DNA of 64,000 nt. Origin: Protonemura montana (lineage: Eukaryota > Arthropoda > Insecta > Plecoptera > Nemouridae). The notes beneath the pieces were generated by a model, which was given only the letters and a program-made list of their open reading frames with translations, was not told the origin of the DNA and did not search any database. The stretch lies in NCBI GenBank assembly GCA_947568835.1, contig OX387605.1:12032418-12096417 (forward strand). The letters are read 5' to 3'. Position numbers and translations under genes: made by a program. This document shows, in pieces, positions 57,060 through 64,000 of the stretch (position 1 is its first letter; every line of letters starts with the position of its first letter).

Positions 57060-58000
57060 ACTCTCAACGGTAAATCTCAGTGCTTGCTGCCGCCACTCCC
57101 GCCATGTATCTCACCGACATAATAGCGCATGCATTGTTATTGGTATCACTATATGGTACAGCACACTCGCGGAGGGCAACACCGCAAATCTCGAGCTTAT
57201 ATCGCGGAGATAAAATCAGATGTGCCGGCATTTCAGTTTTATTGTCCAAGATGCTGAGCCCAGCCGGTATGAAAACATCAGCCAGAGGTTGGTGTAAACT
57301 CGGTCGCCTGTTTGTGTCTTAGAGTTGGCTTAAGAAAGTCAGCAAGGACCTAGGGGTGAGTAATAATGAGGGATGGTGAGTTTTCCACTAACAGTTTCGG
57401 AGACAAGACATGGAGCCCGTTTGATCATTTATGACTTTGACGGGTACTGGTAAATTGGTACAAGCCTAGCATGCAAGGCGTTTTTAAAGTACGGGCGTCG
57501 TCGCATGATATGGACATACCACGAAGGAGACATAAAAGAAGAAATTGTCTTTCCTCGATCAGTTCCGATTTGTTTGGAAAACGTTAAAACTCATTGCAGG
57601 TACGAACAGTATTTTTGTCATTGAAGGACGATGTTTTCTGATGGAGCCGTCTCCAACAATGGTTCCGTCCGGGTATCAAAGCTCGACGCTCGTCGAACAG
57701 ATGTGGACGACGCTGATCAAAAATTCAAAAGTAAAAATGTCGTAACTCTTGAAACGGTGGCCTGATTGGCCCGCCGACCGTTTGGGAGCGCCACTCGTGC
57801 GTGTCATCGCTCCCTCCCCCCTCCCCGTCCCGCCTTATGTCTTACCTGTCGTCGTCCGTACGATTCTTGTTAAAAAGTTTTACGAGCCACAAGGCGGTGG
57901 AAAACATTGTTGTTGCCAGCAAGCCCCAAAGGCCGCGCGTTCGTCTATTTGCATCGACTCTCATGGATGAGATTCGTTTCCCGTTCGACTCTCTCGCTCA

Positions 58001-58022
58001 TCTCTCTCTCTCTCTCTCTCAT
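58001..58022. repeat. CT dinucleotide microsatellite
   Basis: About ten CT units ending TCTCTCAT. Confidence 0.9.
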
Positions 58023-61000
58023 CGCTTGCTCCTTCGTCGACGGGCACGGTAAGGAAAAAAGGGAAGTCGCTCGAGATCGGCAGCACTGCACCGGGTTTCG
58101 GGAATCCGCATAATGTAATCGCCCGACGTTATTTATCGCGACTCATTTGGTTTCATTTCATTGTGTGCAATGATTTATATCCACCGTCGTGACTCGATCA
58201 AAATTGCTATTCAAACGGCGTCGAGTCGTTGGCGGGCGCCATTTGCAGCGCGTCGCGGTGCTGGCTGGCAAGCCTGTGCATGGCGAGCCTCTCCGAGCTG
58301 GAGGCGGTGGGTGGGCAGAAGGCAAGACGGCCGTCCTGTCTTAAACAAGGTGCTAATGGCCTTTCGATGGCCGTTACATTCATACTCGAATGCGATCCAG
58401 GCGGCTCTGATCGCTATTTCATGACCCTGCCGCTAGGGGGTGGGTGGCAGCACCGGTGTGCCTGATAACGAGCGAGGAAGCGAGCTAAGTTATTGTTGGA
58501 GCCAATGACGGACTTGGACGCGTGCTGGCTTGCCCGTTGGAGGATGTTGGATGGTGCAAGGATGTATAAAGCTGGATTGTGTGCTGAATTCTCCCTGTAG
58601 CTCTTACTTTCCACAAACATTAAAATATTTCAAATACAATCAACAGTTTTTATTTTAATGCGATTTGCTCTACTGAAAATCGTGTCGATAATATACACTA
58701 GAGTGGATTGAGGGAATATTTGAGAAGAACCACTCATGAGAAGTTCCGTTCATGTTATACATTTGCAGCGAACCCAATGTGCAAGATGACGTCTCTGTCA
58801 CTCGTAACAGACGAGACCTTGAGAGAGGCACGAAATGAAACGTCGTTGGTACCCCATCCCTTTATCCAGGGGTGCGGTCCAAGACGACGTCAGTATCAAA
58901 TTGACACGACATCCAATAACCTACACCACGCGCGACTCCGACTCAAAAAACATAATATCGCAATATTACGAGCGTTTTGCATGGTTTTTTTTACGATTTC
59001 CCCGCGAGTTGACCATCTCGTTGAGGGGAGGCGTCGTCGTGGTCGTCCCCCGGGAGACCCGGCGAGATCGCTTATGCAATAATACGATGTAGAACAGGCA
59101 GATCGGGGGGTAACAGCTGGCATAGTCGCGGCGGCTACGACGTAGGCGACGGACGAGGGTCATTTTCTTGAGCCAGAGCGATCGCCGCGGATGGAGCAAT
59201 GCGGTTTGCCGCGATTTGACTAGCGATGACGACCAGTGGCGGATATAGTGTGGTTGAAATTGGAAAGAACTTCGCCTGAGAGACTGAGATGCTCACCCCT
59301 CTTGTTGTTCAACGTGGACATGATAAGAATGCTGGGCTATTGCTTGACAGCGTTTTATCTGCTTTACTTCGCCAAGAAATTATTAGCGCCCACAGTACGC
59401 AAGTTCCTCTGAGCATCTATTTTTATACACAGTACAAATTTGGTTTTTGTGACGACGACAAGTAGAAGTTTTGCTGGCTTTACTGGATATAGTTATCCTT
59501 CTAGGCGTTCTATTACAGGCGAATTGTAGTTTATTTAAAGAATCATCTCTTTTGAGCACAGATACAAGATAGACTATCTTCTGTCGATGTGATTTTATTT
59601 GATAATTGATTGAGGTTGTTTCTAATTCTAGCTGCTGCAATTGGATCCTGCTTTGAAGAAAAATTCAAGAACAAGTCCATCAAGACCATATGCTCATCTT
59701 GACATGTCTTGAGTCAATGTCACTGCTTATCAACCGTCGGGCGCCAAGGTAACGGGCTTCAAGGGTAGTGGACAAAGATGGCGCCGGGTTGGCGCTACGG
59801 TGCTTACATTATTTCAGCACGACATTTCATTGTCTCTGTTTGTGATTTTATATTATACTTACTGTTTTCCTCGTTTTCGGCAAATCTCAAAACGATCGCA
59901 TCTCTTAGTCGACGAACAGAGCATTTACACTCTGCAACATTTACCCGCTTGATTGGTAAATTAGGGTGTTGGCAAGAAAACGTACACGCATTTTCAAGCA
60001 CACTCCACGCATAGTGTCGTCCTGATAGAGGCTGTCTTTTTCTCTAACAGTTTTTCAAGAAATTTTGCTAGACCCTCTTTTTTATCAACTGGATAAATTA
60101 TCACCTAGATTCGTCAATATGCTGTTGCCATCAGAGTCAGAATAAACTCCCTTGATTTGTAACCAACATGGGCATTTCATTCAGAGCTCAAAGTATTTCC
60201 ACCAAATCTATATCGTGTTCGCAGTTAGCACATGACATTGAATCAAAGTACATATATGAAGCCCGCGTGCTGTTGAAAAAGTCAACCCTCTCTCAGGACG
60301 GTAAGGTTTCAGAGCTCACAAATGGTGGGCCACCGTAGACAATCGAGACCTTCGAGCACCAAAGAGTGACAGCCCTGCACTGCTCGCGCTAATCGAGCAC
60401 GGCGAGCTATTTTGGGAGCAACACACACATGTAGCGTCAACCCAGGTCGTTGGTCTTGACATAGCAAGCGAAGGTCTTGATATTGGGCTACCTTTGAGTA
60501 TGCATAACTCGGACGTGCATCTTGGCTTTGTTTCAACGAGATGCGAGTAATTCATGCGAATGATTGACAAGTTAATGAGTCGAGTGAACTAAAAGAGAGT
60601 GCGTTATTTTTATGAAAATGCAAGAAAGAAAACATGCTTCGCGAGAATCACTTCAACAAGGTATTCAAGTTTTCATTACTTTCAACTAGAATATTGCAAT
60701 AAAGCTATTTCAATAAACCTGTTGGTTGCAATCATACATTTAAGTCTTCACACCGTAAACATATCTATTGTTACTTTTTAAATTTGCTTTTTATTCAGGT
60801 AGAGAGAGAGCGCGAAAAAAAATTTACGAGTGTGTGCGCAAGCGCCTTTGTAAGAGATGCTCTCTTGGGCGTCGAACACGGACGACGCCGCTGAAAGACT
60901 CAACTTGGATTTACACTAGGTATTTGGATATACCTACTTGATTGGTTAAAGTGTTTTTTTCTGTAAGGTAGAACAGACAGTTTGAAATAGAAACCACAAA

Positions 61001-61993
61001 TATCGGGCTTTGCTGCGCTAAGTATTAAGCGTTAGTACTAAGCGTTAAGTATAGCTTGCTTTACTATCGGTGAACCTACTTGATGACTTCTGAGTTGGTT
61101 TTGAGGGAAAGCAGACCAATCGTTAAGTTTATTAGGGTAACAAAACGAAAACTTCAATTGCTATCGTCAACGAGTTACAAGCATCGCTTTTCAAGTGAAC
61201 ACAAATTACACTCGTGGTTAATAAACGCATTATCACTTTCTCCTTTTCTGAGTGTACTCACCGTGACCGGACATCAGCCACTGGCCAGCCATACTCCCAC
61301 ATACACATCCCCACATACTTAGATATTCCGAGTCGTCGATCTCAAATAATATTAACAATAACGTGCTTGCCATCTTTATATGCGAATCGGCTAGCCGCCT
61401 TGATTCCTCCACCCTATATCACCCAACGCCCTCTAAAGACCGCAGGGCGTCCCACGAGTGATTCCACACTTCGTGCACCAGGTGCGCCTCGATCGCCGCA
61501 TTTCAAACTGACCAAGTGTAAATGGGGTTGTCGGTTGAGATGGGAGGGGGCGGCGATGACTTTCAAAAACTATTACATTATCGTCTGCCGAGTTTCGTTT
61601 GGAAATTCAAATGCCTGACCAATGGCGTACGATTGCGGCGTCCCTCAAGGCTTATGACGGCGATCAGATCCTGGCGAGGCCCCGCGGGATGGGGTTAGGT
61701 TCGGATCCTAACTCTGAGTGCCGTGGTCATCGCGTCTTGATGGGCATTCGATTTCAATCTCCACCCACTTTTTGGGATAGAGAATGGAATGGACGCTTTG
61801 CAGCTTTGGTGATGATTCAAGGTCATGAATGGTCTTACAGAAAGTCTGTTGCTGTTGAGGTCTTACTTCTTGTGAATTCCCTGAGAAAACTCTAGGAATT
61901 AAAGGGATTTATATCCCATATGAAAGTTCTAAATGGGTATTTGACTTTGGATTTTAGGATTTAGGAAAGAAAATATCAATTTGTCAATAATTT

Positions 61994-62451
61994 AGGTCTG
62001 TAATAGCGTTGAGTGTGCAGGTTATAGGTAAAGGCAGAACGTTCATGTAACAGTTTCTGCGTGAAATATGGCCGCCAAATGACTAACTTACCGACAAAAA
62101 TGCAGAGTACCGGAACACCCAGTTGAGTGGAATCACTGTCGTATGAAATTTAATTTCGATATTTCTCGTAGGTTGCTCGCTTTTGAATATCGTTACGTGT
62201 ATATCAATCGTTGAGGTAAACATTGATGGAGATCTTTTGAGCATGAAAAGTCTCAAAAGCGAGTAAGTCTACGAGAAATATCGAAATTAAATATCGTATA
62301 CGACAGTGGCTTCACTTGACGGTGTGTTCCGGTACTCTGCATTTTTGTCGGTAAAGTAGTCATTTGGCGGCCATCTTTCACGCAGAAAGTTTAATACTAA
62401 TGTTCTGCCTCTACCTATAACCTGCACACCCAACGGTAATAGTTTAGACCT
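61994..62451. mobile_element. Foldback / MITE-like element with long inverted arms
   Basis: Arms of about 193 bp (61994-62186) and 199 bp (62253-62451) are reverse complements apart from scattered changes, around a 66-bp loop. Shared blocks include GTGTGCAGGTTATAGGTA, GGCCGCCAAATGACTA, ACAAAAATGCAGAGTACCGG and AATTTCGATATTTCTCGTAG. Ends begin AGGTCT. No open frame and no clear target-site duplication were seen. This fits a non-autonomous foldback or MITE element; a local inverted duplication is the alternative. Confidence 0.75.
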
Positions 62452-64000
62452 GATAAGACCGACTGACATTTTGTGATGGCATATTTAAGAAAATTTACCA
62501 ACATGACGGATAAGTTGAACGAAACCTTAACACAGCGCTTGCAAAGACTGATCTTGTACGTAAAACTACAAATTGCGAAAGATACAATCGGAAGTTTGAC
62601 GTAATTTTAAGGCTTGTACTGAAATTTCATGGGTTGCTAACGACATTCTTAACTTTTCTTTCGGTATCCGCCTCACCGCTCGCTTCTTCCGTATTAAAAT
62701 GCAGCTAGCTAGACGAGAATAGCAAGCCACGAGGTTTGCAGAAGCCAATCAGCGGGCCAGACTGGCTCAGGCCCACGGGGTAAGTGGACGACGTCGAGAT
62801 CGCAGCACTTATCTTCGTTTGGGCTCCTTGCGACGGCGACGACGGCGACGGTGGCGACCGCGAAGCCCGGTGAGATATGTGCGGTCACCGGCCGGACCAA
62901 AACATGCCGAACTCTTCGTCTTTTTGCCTCCTCGCCTGCCGGACGGTGGAAAAAAAGAGGCTACGTCGTAGGGGGAAACCGCCGAGGCGATGGCGTAAAT
63001 CCAGAAGTCGCCTTGGACTATACTTTTAGCGAGGAGTTTTAATTGAAAAATATGAGTGTGTGTAACGGGAGTTAACTCAGTCGCTATGCCTAGGGCTGTG
63101 GTTCTTCATGCTTTTTTTCTTATAGCCGAACATAGATCTCTGCGCTCATTTTCAATCTTCTGCTTCAGGATCGCTACTCAATTACCGCATGGTAACGTGG
63201 GCAACACTGGAAAAAATTTTACTCTTGTGATTGGAAAATATCAACTTCGAAACACAACTAAAAGTTAATTTAGCTGATGTCGAAAATAGGAAAGGGATTA
63301 CAATTTCTCGGTGGTTTGGTTTTAAATTTGCTTCCCAATTTACTCTTGCATTGTCAAAAATGTCCTATCAAATCAGCATGTTTATCGGAATCACCTCTCA
63401 ATCAAATAGGTATAGAGAGCCTTTCTGTGCATTGACGTGGAAATTAATTGAAAATTTTAACTTTTTACGTTTCCTATTTGGTACCCCGATTTCAATCCAC
63501 TCTAAATTGATTGGATTAAAATGTAAAATTTGATTTTACGTTATCATTTACAGGCCCGTTTTAGAGGTAATCTCTATATACAACTGGATAAGTGCAGTAT
63601 ATTGCTCTATACCATCATTTATTGCACTCTATAATGCCATTCGGATATCAAATCACCCCAGATTTTTGACACGATTAAAACACCAAATTAAATCACAACT
63701 TACTAATGACACGTCAAACATTTTTCTATTAACTCTGATCAAATTACGAACGCTTACACATCCCCGGGTCAAAAGATCTCCGCCTCACTGCGTCACTATA
63801 AACGTCACCAAACGAAACGACCCCTCCACTAACGTCAACGGCATCATATCCATTAGCGCTTACCCGCGAATCGCTCTAAATAGGAGCGATTCACAAGTCT
63901 CACAATCGCACCAAGTGCATTTGAAACGTCGCGACACTTCACCCGCTAATCTCGTTATACTCTCATCTGCTAAATGCGGCTCTTCGCCACGGGGGGGCAC
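62452..64000. other. Right-end stretch, nothing recognised
   Basis: AT-rich, with a CpG-richer patch near 62,780-62,960. No exon with convincing borders. Confidence 0.4.

Larger units (their letters stand above)
54757..61993. other. 7-kb stretch with no recognised gene
   Basis: Scattered short open frames have no family resemblance or good splice borders. It holds a C-tract (55,449-55,461), a CT repeat (58,001-58,022), a palindrome (57,032-57,051) and a GA run near 60,800. Confidence 0.4.

Noticed and set aside
58229-58465. Plus-strand frame with Cys/Ala-rich start
   Set aside because: No ATG at a sensible place, no splice borders, no family resemblance.
61617-61760. tRNA-like block with GTTAGGTTCGGATCCTAAC
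   Set aside because: Partial end pairing only; the rest does not fold as a tRNA.
1-64000. CRISPR arrays, operons, rRNA genes
   Set aside because: No regular spaced repeats or rRNA-like stretches; gene structure is spliced and eukaryotic.

Overview
The window is eukaryotic, nuclear DNA from an arthropod, most likely an insect. Genes are split by GT-AG introns of about 0.1 to 4 kb, coding exons are GC-rich against AT-rich introns, and intergenic stretches are long. The clearest gene matches Drosophila hts (adducin) almost exon-block by exon-block. A second gene is an antigen 5 / venom-allergen type CAP protein with the insect-style N-terminus. No operons, CRISPR arrays or bacterial signals are present. 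All calls come from reading the sequence by eye; no search was run.

Layout. (1) 45-273, minus: first coding exon of a secreted protein running off the left edge, with a signal peptide followed by a CxxC motif like the MANF C-terminal domain. (2) About 0.3-19 kb: no convincing coding exon. It holds a few possible noncoding first exons for adducin, including one behind a TATA box, and a tRNA-like repeat. (3) 19,019-40,090, plus: adducin. Sixteen exons before the 3' choice and two terminal exons were reconstructed with matching phases. Three ends can be read: a 467-residue form by read-through at 23,463, a 748-residue form with the Lys-rich MARCKS-related tail, and a 2,258-residue form ending in a 4.7-kb exon (32,863-37,571). 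This parallels the ShAdd, Add and Ovhts forms of fly hts. (4) 40,794-42,177, plus: a monocarboxylate-transporter-like gene (SLC16) whose transmembrane core is missing and whose first exon ends in a perfect 16-bp hairpin. (5) 46,267-42,245, minus: a wax ester synthase / diacylglycerol acyltransferase (WSD family) with an HHxxxDG motif, a long Ser/Pro-rich insertion, an 84-nt in-frame intron and two likely 5' exons. It converges on the transporter remnant with 67 bp between stop codons. (6) 46.3-48.4 kb: one isolated AT-rich reading frame of unknown origin. (7) 50,608-48,987, minus: an intact five-exon CAP gene, with a decayed tandem copy at 52,559-54,560. Two unassigned exon-like pieces lie in and beyond the duplication. 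(8) 55-64 kb: no gene found. It holds a 458-bp foldback element (61,994-62,451), simple repeats and small palindromes.

The genes are unrelated neighbours rather than a pathway. The most interesting item is the adducin locus: a chain of symmetric phase-1 cassette exons leads to a choice between a short tail and a 1,569-residue acidic, Asn-rich, apparently disordered extension.
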